A stretch of DNA of 64,000 nt. It comes from Bacillota bacterium. GTDB taxonomy: Bacteria; Bacillota; UBA4882; UBA10575. Below the pieces are notes generated by a model. It had not been told where the DNA came from, did not search any database, and saw nothing but the letters and a program-made list of their open reading frames with translations. Below, one piece after another: positions 24,974 to 32,859 of this stretch (the stretch's first letter is position 1; every line of letters begins with the position of its first letter). The position numbers and the translations under genes were made by a program. Location: NCBI GenBank assembly GCA_012727425.1, contig JAAYHQ010000039.1, positions 1 through 64,000 on the forward strand, in the 5' to 3' direction.

Positions 24974-26089
24974 TTACGATAATCCGAGGGAACTCACCAG
25001 ATAGATGAGGACGCCTGCGGCCAAAATTGAACCAACCTGCCCGGCGACGTTGGCACCGACGGCCTGCATCAGGACGAAATTGCCGGGATTCTCTTTTTGG
25101 GCCATCTTCTGAATGACCCGGGCTGACATGGGGAAAGCGGAGATTCCGGCGGCCCCAATCATCGGGTTGACTTTCCGGGGCAGAAACAGATTGAGGAGTT
25201 TGGCGAACAAAACGCCGCCGGCCGTGTCAAAGATAAAGGCAAAAAGGCCCATACCCAGGATCATGATGGTTTTCCAGGTTAAAAATTTCTCGGCGACCAT
25301 GGTGGACCCGATGGTGATCCCCAGCAGCAGGGTGACCAGGTTGGAGAGTTCGTTCTGGGCCGCTTTGGAGAGCTTGTCCAGGACACCACATTCCCGGATG
25401 AGGTTCCCGAACATCAAGGAGCCGACTAGGGCGACGCTTTTTGGGGCAATCGAACCGGCGACCAGGGTCACGATGATCGGGAAAAGAATCCGGGTGGTCT
25501 TGGAGACCGGGTGGAGATTAAGATCCATCGTGATTTTTCTCTCCTCCGGGGTGGTCAGGGCCTTGATTACCGGCGGCTGGATCAACGGTACCAGCGACAT
25601 GTAGGAATAGGCGGCGACGGAGATGGGGCCGATCAAATCACCGGCGAAGAGGTTGGCTACATAGATCGAGGTTGGACCATCGGCGGCCCCGATGATCCCG
25701 ATGGAGACCGCTTCTTTCAGAGTAAAACCCAAACTGCGGGCCAGCAGGGTTGTGACAAAGATGCCAAACTGGGCGGCCGCGCCGAAAAAGAGCATAAAGG
25801 GTTGTTGCAAGAGGGGACCGAAGTCGATCATCGCTCCGATGGCAATGAAGATTAAGATCGGGAAAAGTTCGGTGTGGATTCCCGCATTGTAGAGAATGGT
25901 CAGAAAACCGTTTTCTTCGATGGCCGAAGAAAAGGGGATGTTGGCCAGGATGGCACCAAAACCGATCGGTAGCAACAACATGGGTTCATAATCTTTCTTG
26001 ATGGCCAGGTAGATTAAGACCCCGCCGATGGCATACATTACCAGGGTTTTCCAGGTGATTGCTTGGAAGGACGCCAGTAGGACTGCCAA
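24974..26089 (-). CDS. oadB: Sodium-ion-translocating decarboxylase beta subunit (OadB/GcdB type)
   Basis: 371-aa membrane protein with about ten helices that couples decarboxylation of carboxybiotin to outward sodium pumping. Typical blocks are GIIGAADGPTSIYVANLFA, which carries the essential aspartate; MIGAAGISAFPMSARVIQ; and QAVGANVAGQVGSILAAG near the end. The start is minus-strand TTG 26089, nine bases after AAGGAGG. The carboxyltransferase alpha subunit and biotin carrier are not nearby, so the substrate (oxaloacetate, malonyl-, methylmalonyl- or glutaconyl-CoA) is unknown. It has a long leader with alternative helices (26231-26330), hinting at regulation in the leader RNA. Confidence 0.93.
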   Translation of the reverse strand: MAVLLASFQAITWKTLVMYAIGGVLIYLAIKKDYEPMLLLPIGFGAILANIPFSSAIEENGFLTILYNAGIHTELFPILIFIAIGAMIDFGPLLQQPFMLFFGAAAQFGIFVTTLLARSLGFTLKEAVSIGIIGAADGPTSIYVANLFAGDLIGPISVAAYSYMSLVPLIQPPVIKALTTPEERKITMDLNLHPVSKTTRILFPIIVTLVAGSIAPKSVALVGSLMFGNLIRECGVLDKLSKAAQNELSNLVTLLLGITIGSTMVAEKFLTWKTIMILGMGLFAFIFDTAGGVLFAKLLNLFLPRKVNPMIGAAGISAFPMSARVIQKMAQKENPGNFVLMQAVGANVAGQVGSILAAGVLIYLVSSLGLS

Positions 26090-26230
26090 TGCAAGATACC
26101 TCCTTAGTCAACCGTTCGCATGCGCGAGGGAAAAGATGATGGTTGGTGTACAAGCGTACTTTTTCATAATATAACAATAAACAGGAAGGAAAAAGGGATT
26201 TAACAAAGATGCAACTTTTTGTTTCCGCCG

Positions 26231-26330
26231 GACGATCCGGGCGACGAAATTTGCGTACCGGGCATTGATTTTCAGCCGATGAAAGACACAACGACCCGGG
26301 TTGGCGCGAGGGCTCGAAACCCGGATCGTC
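26231..26330 (-). promoter_or_regulatory. Switch-like leader with mutually exclusive helices upstream of oadB
   Basis: On the minus strand GACGATCCGGG (5' arm) can pair perfectly over 11 bp with CCCGGATCGTC about 80 bases downstream. Alternatively GACGATCCGGGTT can pair over 13 bp, with two G-U pairs, with the nearer AACCCGGGTCGTT, enclosing a small CGAG/CTCG hairpin. The two folds cannot form together. The element lies about 140 bp upstream of the oadB start, with no gene in between. It matches no riboswitch class I can name. Confidence 0.5.
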
Positions 26331-26396
26331 TAGGTGGAGTTGGGTTTGGTACTGTTGTTCCATAATGAGGGTCTTTCTTCCCGGGACGGAGGGAGT

Positions 26397-26432
26397 AAAA
26401 AAGGGGTCCGTAAGCCTGCGGCCCCTTTTTTA
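26397..26432 (-). terminator. Terminator of the phasin-like gene
   Basis: AAAAAAGGGG...CCG/CGG...CCCCTTTTTT; A-run and T-run flank the stem, so it may work in both directions. The stop codon of the phasin-like gene lies in the T-run. Confidence 0.85.
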
Positions 26433-26762
26433 GTCAGTGGTTTCAGCGGTTTCGTCCCCTGCCGGTGTACCGCTTAGGCGGGCTTCCAACTCTTTGACCC
26501 GCTCTTCAAGGGCGGTGTATTCTTCTTTCCTGATGTAGCCGAGGTTTTTCATAAAATCTTCCACAGTTTGTTGGATCGTCTCTTGTAACGCTTTTTTTTC
26601 CTGTTCCCCTTTTTCCATCAGCGTCGTGAGGATTTTTCTTCCTTCCGCCGCGGTGACTTCGCCCCGTTCTTCCAAGTCGCGGAGGAACTTCTCCGCTTTT
26701 TCCCGGGTTAGCGAGAAGGTGCCCAACCCTAATACCAATGACTTCTCAAGAAGACTTTTCAT
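26430..26762 (-). CDS. Phasin-like coiled-coil protein
   Basis: 110-aa helical protein (from MKSLLEKSLVLGLGTFSLTREKAEKFL) with long charged helices and a C-terminal coiled segment (YTALEERVKELEARL). It resembles the PhaF/phasin-superfamily proteins of Firmicutes, some of which coat polyhydroxyalkanoate granules. No polyester synthase gene is nearby, so a granule role is not supported by context. The track begins at 26795, but GGGAGG lies before minus-strand ATG 26762, the preferred start. It is encoded alone with its own terminator. Confidence 0.7.
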   Translation of the reverse strand: MKSLLEKSLVLGLGTFSLTREKAEKFLRDLEERGEVTAAEGRKILTTLMEKGEQEKKALQETIQQTVEDFMKNLGYIRKEEYTALEERVKELEARLSGTPAGDETAETTD

Positions 26763-27054
26763 CGGATTCCTCCCTTCTTCCGCTATTATGAACATGATCG
26801 TCTTGAATTATCAGCACCCTTTGCGGTACCAACTGGTGAAAGCACTGTACCACCCAACTAGTGGTTGGATTGGAATCAACGAAAGGAACGGCGGAGGAAA
26901 ACCGCGAGGAACTGACCAAAGGGACCATTGAAGCAGTTTAGGGCGAGGCACCAGTTAAAGGAACCAAATGAAACCGGTAAAAGGAACCGCTGGGCAAAGG
27001 GCGAAATTAGAGAGAAAGGCGATTTATTTTACCGGTGGAAAGGAATGATTTCTG

Positions 27055-27549
27055 ATGCGGAAGGCAATAATCATTATTTGTGGGTTCTTACTGCTGATCA
27101 TTGGCGTGGGCGGGCTTTTCCTCCCGGTCTTCGTTTATTTTTGGGTACGGGAATGGACTTCTTTCCTTTTGACGTTGGGCTTTCCCTTTTTTCCCGTTTT
27201 TTATCTCCCTTTCACCCTTGGGCTTCTGGTGACGGGAGGAGGACTAATTGCCCGACGGCAGTGGGCCTGGTATGCGGTGCAGACTTTTTGGCTGTTTCTC
27301 CTCTGTGTCGGGGTGTTGGTGCTGGTCGGCTTTAATCTTCTGTCTGAGGTCATGAAACCGCTTCTTGGTGGGGGGATTCAGTGGCGCGGCGCAGGCAATC
27401 TTATGCTTGGCTTGTTGCTGATCTTTGTACCCGCTGGGGGCCTGGTCTTCTTTGGCTACGCTCGCCAATTATTCTTCACGGTGGCTAAGGAGGAGAGCCC
27501 GTGGGCAAGGTGGTCCGCGGGGGCGGAAGAACAGGACTACCAATGGTAA
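27055..27549 (+). CDS. Hypothetical four-helix membrane protein
   Basis: Not recognised. The 164-aa sequence has four hydrophobic helices (about residues 3-30, 45-65, 75-98 and 112-138), no charged motif inside the membrane and a short acidic C-terminus. ATG 27055 follows AAAGGAATGATTTCTG. It lies 57 bp ahead of yhbY and in the same direction; the pair may be one transcript. Confidence 0.6.
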   Translation: MRKAIIIICGFLLLIIGVGGLFLPVFVYFWVREWTSFLLTLGFPFFPVFYLPFTLGLLVTGGGLIARRQWAWYAVQTFWLFLLCVGVLVLVGFNLLSEVMKPLLGGGIQWRGAGNLMLGLLLIFVPAGGLVFFGYARQLFFTVAKEESPWARWSAGAEEQDYQW

Positions 27550-27606
27550 GGGCTATGGCACTTGGGGTATCATCTTGGTATCATCTTAAAGAAAAGGATG
27601 GGAAGC

Positions 27607-27903
27607 ATGAACATGTTAACAGGAAAACAGAAAGCTTTTTTGCGGGGTCTTTTGAACACCGAACCCGCCATTTTTCAGGTGGGGAAGGAGGGGCTCACGG
27701 AAAATCTTCTCCAGCAATTGGATGACGCTTTGGAAGCGCGAGAGTTGATTAAGATTACAGTTCTCAATAATCAAAAGGAGGCCCCGGAAGTGCTGGCCCG
27801 GACGATCGCCAGCCGGACCGGGGCGGAGGTGGTTCAGGTCATCGGGCATAAAATTGGGTTGTACCGGCGCGCCCGAAAGCCGCGGCTTGTTTTACCCGAA
27901 TAA
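27607..27903 (+). CDS. yhbY: YhbY family RNA-binding protein
   Basis: 98-aa single CRM (CRS1-YhbY) domain protein that associates with pre-50S ribosomal particles. The opening LTGKQKAFLRGLLNTEPAIFQVGKEGL, the middle LEARELIKITVLNNQ and the end VIGHKIGLYRRARKPRLVLPE fit the family across its length. The track begins at 27562; ATG 27607, after a GGGA site, gives the usual N-terminus. In many Firmicutes yhbY lies near obgE and nadD; here it is next to typA, another ribosome-associated factor, on the opposite strand. Confidence 0.93.
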   Translation: MNMLTGKQKAFLRGLLNTEPAIFQVGKEGLTENLLQQLDDALEARELIKITVLNNQKEAPEVLARTIASRTGAEVVQVIGHKIGLYRRARKPRLVLPE

Positions 27904-27929
27904 GGATTCTTAGGCCAGGCCGCGATTGG

Positions 27930-29756
27930 TCAGTTTTGGCTGCGTTTGCGTAACCGGGCGCGGGTTGTGCGGTCGAGGATTTTTTTGCGCATCCGGAGCG
28001 CCTTTGGTGTGACTTCCACCAGTTCATCCTCGGCAATAAATTCCATCGCCTGTTCCAAAGTAAAACGAAGGGGCGGAATCAGGCGGATCGCTTCCTCGGC
28101 GGTACTGGAACGGATGTTGGTCAGGTGTTTCTTCTTGCAGACATTGATATCGAGATCTTCCTCCTTCTGATGGATCCCGACGATCATTCCAGCATAGACT
28201 TGCTCGCCGGGTCCGACGAAGAGCACGCCACGGTCTTCTGCGCTGTGCAGGCCGTAAGCGGTGGTTTCGCCGTCTTCAAAGGCGACCAGTGACCCTTGGT
28301 GGCGTTGGATAATCCCCTCTTTCCAGGGACCGAAGGAATCAAAGAGGTGGTGCATCACCCCTTCGCCCTTTGTGTCGGCTAAAAACTGGGAACGAAAACC
28401 GATTAAACCGCGAGCGGGGATTAAATACTCCAAACTCAAATTGGAACCAGCGGGTTTCATGTTCACCAGTTCAGCACGGCGTGCGCCCAGCTTTTCAATG
28501 ACCGGACCCGCGGCAGCCTCCGGAACCAGGAGAAAAAGGCGCTCATAGGGCTCCAGCAGTTGGCCGTCGACGGTTTTGGTAATGGGTTCCGGTTTGGAGA
28601 TCTGAAGCTCATACCCTTCACGCCGCATGGTCTCAATCAAAATGGCGAGATGGAGTTCGCCCCGGCCCGAGACCTGAAAGGCATCGGGGGAACCGGTGGT
28701 GGCCACTTTTAGACCGACGTTGGTCTGGGCTTCCTTCCATAACCGGTCCCGTAAGTGGCGGGAGGTTAGGTATTTGCCTTCCCGTCCGGCAAAGGGACTG
28801 TCATTCACCATAAACGTCATTGTGAGGGTCGGTTCATCAATCGTCAGTAGTGGTAAAGGGTGGGGCTGGTCAAAATGGCTGATTGTTTCGCCGATTTGAA
28901 CTTCACTTATACCGGCCAGGGCGACGATCTCCCCGGCTGCCGCTGTCTCGACCGGGGAACGTTTGAGTCCTTCGTAAACCCAGAGCGAGCCTACTTTTCC
29001 CGGCCGTGTGGTCCCGCCGGGCGCGCAGATGGTGATCGGTTCGCCACTCCGGATGGTTCCGTTGGCGATCCGTCCGATCGCAATTTTTCCGACGTAATCA
29101 TCATAATCCAAGCTGACGATCTGAAGCTGAAGGGGTTGCGTCGGGTCACCGCCCGGGGCCGGGATCTCTTTCTTGATCATCTCCAGCAGCGGCTGCATGT
29201 TGACTCCCGGGGTCTGCGGATCGGTGGTGGCGTAGCCTTGACGCGCCGAGGTGTAAACCACCGGAAAGTCCAGTTGCCAACTGGCGGCGTCCAATTCAAC
29301 AAAGAGATCAAAGATATCATTTAATACTTCATCCGGCCGGGCTCCTGGCCGGTCCAGTTTGTTGATGACCACAATGATCCGTAAATTGGCGGCAAGGGCT
29401 TTTCTGAGCACAAACTTGGTTTGGGCCATCGGGCCTTCAAAGGCGTCCACCAGTAGCAAAGCGCCATCTACCATCTTCAAAACGCGCTCCACTTCACCGC
29501 CGAAGTCGGCATGTCCGGGGGTATCCACAATATTAATCTTCAGATCACCGTAGCGGATGGCGGTGTTTTTGGCCAGAATCGTGATGCCCCGTTCCCGCTC
29601 GAGTTCATTACTGTCGAGGACCCGGTCGATCATCTGTTCATGGGTGCGGAAAACCCCGGTTTGTTGCAGGAGGGCGTCCACCAAAGTGGTCTTCCCGTGA
29701 TCGACGTGGGCGATGATGGCAATGTTTCTCAATTCTTTTCTGTGCTTCTCGTTCAA
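27930..29756 (-). CDS. typA: Ribosome-associated translational GTPase TypA/BipA
   Basis: 608-aa GTPase of the EF-G group, involved in 50S assembly and stress adaptation. The G1 loop is IIAHVDHGKTTLVDALLQ, then RGITILAKNTAI (switch I), DTPGHADFGGEVERV (G3) and VINKLDRPGARPDEV (G4), followed by the EF-Tu-like barrel, EF-G domains III and V and the TypA-specific C-terminal domain. GTG 29768 in the track lies within the AAAGGTGGGA ribosome site; TTG 29756, spaced correctly, gives MNEKHRKELRNIAII. It faces yhbY tail to tail with 26 bp between them. Confidence 0.96.
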   Translation of the reverse strand: MNEKHRKELRNIAIIAHVDHGKTTLVDALLQQTGVFRTHEQMIDRVLDSNELERERGITILAKNTAIRYGDLKINIVDTPGHADFGGEVERVLKMVDGALLLVDAFEGPMAQTKFVLRKALAANLRIIVVINKLDRPGARPDEVLNDIFDLFVELDAASWQLDFPVVYTSARQGYATTDPQTPGVNMQPLLEMIKKEIPAPGGDPTQPLQLQIVSLDYDDYVGKIAIGRIANGTIRSGEPITICAPGGTTRPGKVGSLWVYEGLKRSPVETAAAGEIVALAGISEVQIGETISHFDQPHPLPLLTIDEPTLTMTFMVNDSPFAGREGKYLTSRHLRDRLWKEAQTNVGLKVATTGSPDAFQVSGRGELHLAILIETMRREGYELQISKPEPITKTVDGQLLEPYERLFLLVPEAAAGPVIEKLGARRAELVNMKPAGSNLSLEYLIPARGLIGFRSQFLADTKGEGVMHHLFDSFGPWKEGIIQRHQGSLVAFEDGETTAYGLHSAEDRGVLFVGPGEQVYAGMIVGIHQKEEDLDINVCKKKHLTNIRSSTAEEAIRLIPPLRFTLEQAMEFIAEDELVEVTPKALRMRKKILDRTTRARLRKRSQN

Positions 29757-29804
29757 AGCTGGTCCCACCTTTTAATGCGGAAGTGTTTAGAAATTACGTT
29801 TACC

Positions 29805-29833
29805 ATTAAAGCACGATTTAGCCTGAAAAACAA
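29805..29833 (-). promoter_or_regulatory. Promoter of typA
   Basis: On the minus strand TTGTTT (29833-29828) and TTTAAT (29810-29805) are 17 bp apart, giving a short leader before the TTG start at 29756. Confidence 0.6.
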
Positions 29834-29908
29834 TGGGCGGGGCCGGGTTTTGCGTTTAATTTAAACTGTTTCTTAACCTTCACCCGCCACCCATTTATTG
29901 TAGGCTAT

Positions 29909-30105
29909 CCTAGATTACGGAATTTCCTAGATTTCTCTTGACAATTTAGAAACAAATGGTACAATACATAATATGTAAACTAAGTGGAGCCATGCGGCGC
30001 TGATCCCGACGAAAGCCGGCGGTATAAGGGACAGCAAAATAAGCGTGAAAGTCGGGTGAAAATTTAGGCGTATTTTTCCAGGTAAAGGGGACGGTACCCA
30101 TTCTG
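29909..30105 (+). promoter_or_regulatory. Promoter region and long leader of the tandem-GGDEF gene
   Basis: A near-perfect promoter, TTGACA (29938-29943) and TACAAT (29960-29965), spacing 16, is preceded by two direct copies of CCTAGATT at 29909 and 29926, possibly a regulator site. The transcript would carry a leader of about 135 bases with pairing segments CCCGAC (near 30008) and GTCGGG (near 30054). I compared it with the GEMM cyclic-di-GMP riboswitch because of GACGAAAGCC, but the rest does not match. Confidence 0.6.
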
Positions 30106-31149
30106 TTGAAACCGGGGTTTTATCGCGATCCACAAACTGGTTTTTTAAACCTTTTTGGGTTGATGAGGGCGGTCAAAGAAGAGCGCCTGGGTGAACAAGG
30201 CGCCATCGCCTTTCTGCAGTTCACCCCAGACCACGGTTTATCAGAAGAACAGGGGCGGCGGCTGATGGAGGCCCTTACTGCTTTATCACGGAGATTAAAG
30301 GCGGCGGGAGAGCGGCTCAAGCTCATCCCGGCCCGGCTTGCTGACGACCAGTTGGTGTTGCTCTATCCGGGGACGAGCCCGCAGCGGGCGCGGAGCTTGA
30401 CCGAGCAACTACAGACTGCCTACGAGCGGCGGCGGGCCGCAGCCGGTGGTCCGGGGTCCGGTTTTCGCATCAAAGTTGCCGGATATGGGCCCGGCGAAAA
30501 AGAGTTGGCGGCCTTCTTGCATCTGGTTTTCCGTCATTTTCTCCCGGACCCGGAAAGCACCGAAACGGGCTTGGGTGCCGCGCAAATCCTCCTGGCTACT
30601 TTGGTGCCGTATCTTGCTGAAAGTTATTCCCTGTTTGACCAGGCACAAAGTTTAGCCCTGAGTGATGATGTCTCCGGTTTGCCCAACCACCGGGCAGCCC
30701 AGACCGTCCTGGGAGAAAAGATTAACCGCTCCCTGAAGGAACAGGCCCCCTTTAGTATCCTCTTTGTGGACGGGGACAACCTCCGGCAGTATAATAAAGT
30801 CAGCTACCAGAAGGGGAACTCAATGATCCGCAAGCTTGGGGAGATTCTGGCCAGTCAGTTGCGCCGGGGAGATTTTCTGGCCCGCTGGTTTTCCGGGGAT
30901 GAATTTTTAATTGTCCTGCCCGGTGCCGACCGCCGGAAAGCCTTCCGCGTTGGTGAACGCTTACGGCTGCTGGTGGAAGAGACCACCCGCGACTGGCTCT
31001 TTCCGATCACGATCTCGGTGGGGGTGGCCAGCTTCCCGGAGGACGGGCGGACGCTGGAAGAGCTGCTCCGCAAAGCCGAAGAAGCCAATGCGCTTGCCAA
31101 AAAGAGTGGTAAAAACCAGGTCTGTGAAGCCGGGGCGTGTTATGGTTAG
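30106..31149 (+). CDS. Tandem GGDEF protein: degenerate first domain, probably active second domain
   Basis: 347-aa soluble protein. The C-terminal half (about residues 185-345) is a diguanylate cyclase domain: DVSGLPNHRA at its start, FVDGDNLRQYNK, the signature SGDEF near residue 264 with RRGD upstream as a possible inhibitory site, and ITISVGVASFPEDG. The N-terminal half has the same layout in decayed form: DPQTGFLNLFGL, then RLADDQLVLLYP where the signature should be, so it is probably a regulatory pseudo-domain. No membrane or sensor domain. Start TTG 30106 has only a distant AAAGGGG site, so the start is less sure. Likely makes cyclic di-GMP. Confidence 0.83.
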   Translation: MKPGFYRDPQTGFLNLFGLMRAVKEERLGEQGAIAFLQFTPDHGLSEEQGRRLMEALTALSRRLKAAGERLKLIPARLADDQLVLLYPGTSPQRARSLTEQLQTAYERRRAAAGGPGSGFRIKVAGYGPGEKELAAFLHLVFRHFLPDPESTETGLGAAQILLATLVPYLAESYSLFDQAQSLALSDDVSGLPNHRAAQTVLGEKINRSLKEQAPFSILFVDGDNLRQYNKVSYQKGNSMIRKLGEILASQLRRGDFLARWFSGDEFLIVLPGADRRKAFRVGERLRLLVEETTRDWLFPITISVGVASFPEDGRTLEELLRKAEEANALAKKSGKNQVCEAGACYG

Positions 31150-31228
31150 GGCCCCGGGGTGGTTAGCTATAATAAAACAGTGTTAAAAGAATGATCCAGA
31201 AATTTGGCAATGATGGAAATTCCCGCAA

Positions 31229-31257
31229 TTGACAAAGGGACGACCGCGTGATAAGAT
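31229..31257 (+). promoter_or_regulatory. Promoter of the tyrS T-box leader
   Basis: TTGACA and TAAGAT separated by exactly 17 bp, ending just upstream of the T-box leader. Confidence 0.8.
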
Positions 31258-31263
31258 AAGGCA

Positions 31264-31517
31264 AAAATCTATAGTGAACTCGAGGATCGGGTGAAGTAGG
31301 GAATGGTTTTGGCGGGAGAGAGCCGGTGGGTGGTGCAAACCGGTGCGGGCCGTTTCCGAAGTTACCCCCGGGAGAGCGAAAACCTGAAGCTGCCGTGGGC
31401 AGGAGTAGGGTTTTCCGGCGTCAGCCGTTAACGAAAGAGTGGCCATTCCCTGGCAGGAATGGCAATTAGGGTGGTACCGCGAGCAACCTCTCGTCCCTTC
31501 CGGGACGGGAGTTTTTA
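31264..31517 (+). ncRNA. T-box leader controlling tyrS
   Basis: The conserved T-box AGGGTGGTACCGCG is at 31468-31481, followed by the terminator CTCTCGTCCC-ttcc-GGGACGGGAG-TTTTT (31488-31516). Stem I upstream has the AGAGAG bulge segment (near 31316) and, on its returning strand, CCGAAGTTACCCCC, in which TAC (31363-31365) is the likely tyrosine specifier; the reading is offset by one base from the metG leader. Uncharged tRNA-Tyr should stabilise the antiterminator and permit tyrS transcription. Confidence 0.92.
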
Positions 31518-31542
31518 TTTTTACGGGAGGTAGTAAGGATTG

Positions 31543-32772
31543 ATGAACGCGTTGGACATTTTGAAGGAAAGAGGATTTTTTAAACAAGTCACCCATGAAG
31601 AAGAGCTCCGTCAAACCTTGGCGACGACGGAAGTCACCGGCTATGTGGGCTTTGATCCGACGGCCGACAGTCTCCATGTGGGCCATTTAATGGGGATCAT
31701 GGGTCTGGCTCACCTCCAAAGGGCGGGCCACCGGCCGATCGCGTTGGTTGGGGGCGGTACGGTTATGATTGGCGATCCGAGCGGCCGGACGGAACTGCGG
31801 CAGATGCTCTCCGTCGAGGTGATCAACCGGAACGCGGAGCGGATCAAAAAACAACTCAGTCAGTATCTGGATTTCGAGAGTGGCCGTGCCTTGCTGGTCA
31901 ATAACGCCGAATGGATTCTGCCCTTAAACTATATTGAGTTTCTGCGGGAGATTGGGTCCCAGTTTTCGGTGAACCGGATGCTGACCGCCGAATGTTTCCG
32001 GGCTCGGTTGGAGCGGGGGCTTTCATTTATTGAGTTCAATTACATGTTGTTGCAAGCCTACGATTTTTTGGTACTGCACCGGAAATACGGCTGTACTTTA
32101 CAGATGGGCGGCGATGACCAATGGTCTAATATTCTGGCCGGTACCGACCTGATCCGGCGCTTGGAAGGAAAAGAGGCGTACGGTTTGACCTGGCCCTTGC
32201 TGACAACGGCCAGCGGCAAGAAGATGGGCAAGACCGAAGCCGGAGCAGTCTGGCTTGACCCAGCGAAGACCACCCCCTTTGATTTTTACCAATACTGGCG
32301 TAACACCCACGATGATGACGTGGAGCGCTTTTTAGCCTGCTTTACATTCCTGCCCATGGATGAGGTGCGCCGGCTCGGTGCCTTACGCGACCAGGAGATC
32401 AACGAAGCCAAAAAAATTTTAGCCTTTGAAGTAACCAAGTTGGCCCACGGGGAGGAAGCGGCCAAAAAGGCGCAGGAAACGGCCGAGCGTTTGTTTGAAG
32501 AAGGCGCCCGTGGTGGCGGTGCGGCTGTACCGGTCACCAGGGTGCCGGGGGACGCCTACCCCGAGGGAATTCCCCTTCTCGACCTTCTCGTCTTGACCGG
32601 GCTGGTTGCTTCCAAAAAAGAAGGTCGGCGTCTGATCGACCAAGGGGGGTTGCGACTCGACCAGAAACCCGTCACCGAAGTGGGTGTGGTGATTCAACCC
32701 CAAGACTACCAGGAAGCCGGGCTGCTGTTGCAGAAGGGGAAGAAAGTCTTCCATAAAGTGGAGTTTAATTAG
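31543..32772 (+). CDS. tyrS: Tyrosyl-tRNA synthetase
   Basis: Class I synthetase charging tRNA-Tyr; 409 aa. The HIGH motif appears as [10 protein letters not shown] (near residue 45), the KMSKS loop as [12 protein letters not shown], and [11 protein letters not shown] lies in the tyrosine pocket. The C-terminal S4 RNA-binding domain is seen in [15 protein letters not shown]. The KMGKT form belongs to the TyrS type found in Proteobacteria and many Firmicutes. ATG 31543 lies after GGGAGG and AAGG sites; TTG 31540 is an alternative. Expression is controlled by the T-box leader in front, and a terminator overlaps the stop codon. Confidence 0.96.
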   Translation: MNALDILKERGFFKQVTHEEELRQTLATTEVTGYVGFDPTADSLHVGHLMGIMGLAHLQRAGHRPIALVGGGTVMIGDPSGRTELRQMLSVEVINRNAERIKKQLSQYLDFESGRALLVNNAEWILPLNYIEFLREIGSQFSVNRMLTAECFRARLERGLSFIEFNYMLLQAYDFLVLHRKYGCTLQMGGDDQWSNILAGTDLIRRLEGKEAYGLTWPLLTTASGKKMGKTEAGAVWLDPAKTTPFDFYQYWRNTHDDDVERFLACFTFLPMDEVRRLGALRDQEINEAKKILAFEVTKLAHGEEAAKKAQETAERLFEEGARGGGAAVPVTRVPGDAYPEGIPLLDLLVLTGLVASKKEGRRLIDQGGLRLDQKPVTEVGVVIQPQDYQEAGLLLQKGKKVFHKVEFN

Positions 32773-32797
32773 GGACCGAAAGGTCCCTGTTTTTTTT
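32771..32797 (+). terminator. Terminator of tyrS
   Basis: AGGGACC-gaaa-GGTCCCT-g-TTTTTTTT, starting within the stop codon of tyrS. Confidence 0.92.
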
Positions 32798-32859
32798 GAT
32801 GAACAAAAGGATGTTCCGTTAGAATGTGGAATAGAAAAAGGGAAGGAGGGATCACTCTT

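Noticed and set aside
26280-26330. tRNA-like TPsiC arm (GGGTTTCGAGCCC) on the minus strand near oadB
   Set aside because: No acceptor, D or anticodon arms can be formed around it; better explained as part of the leader hairpins.
25986-26363. 125-codon minus-strand ORF across the oadB leader
   Set aside because: It overlaps oadB out of frame and reads through the structured leader; no ribosome site.
29966-30105. GEMM cyclic-di-GMP riboswitch before the GGDEF gene
   Set aside because: GACGAAAGCC recalls part of the motif, but the GCAAACC half and tetraloop receptor are not present.
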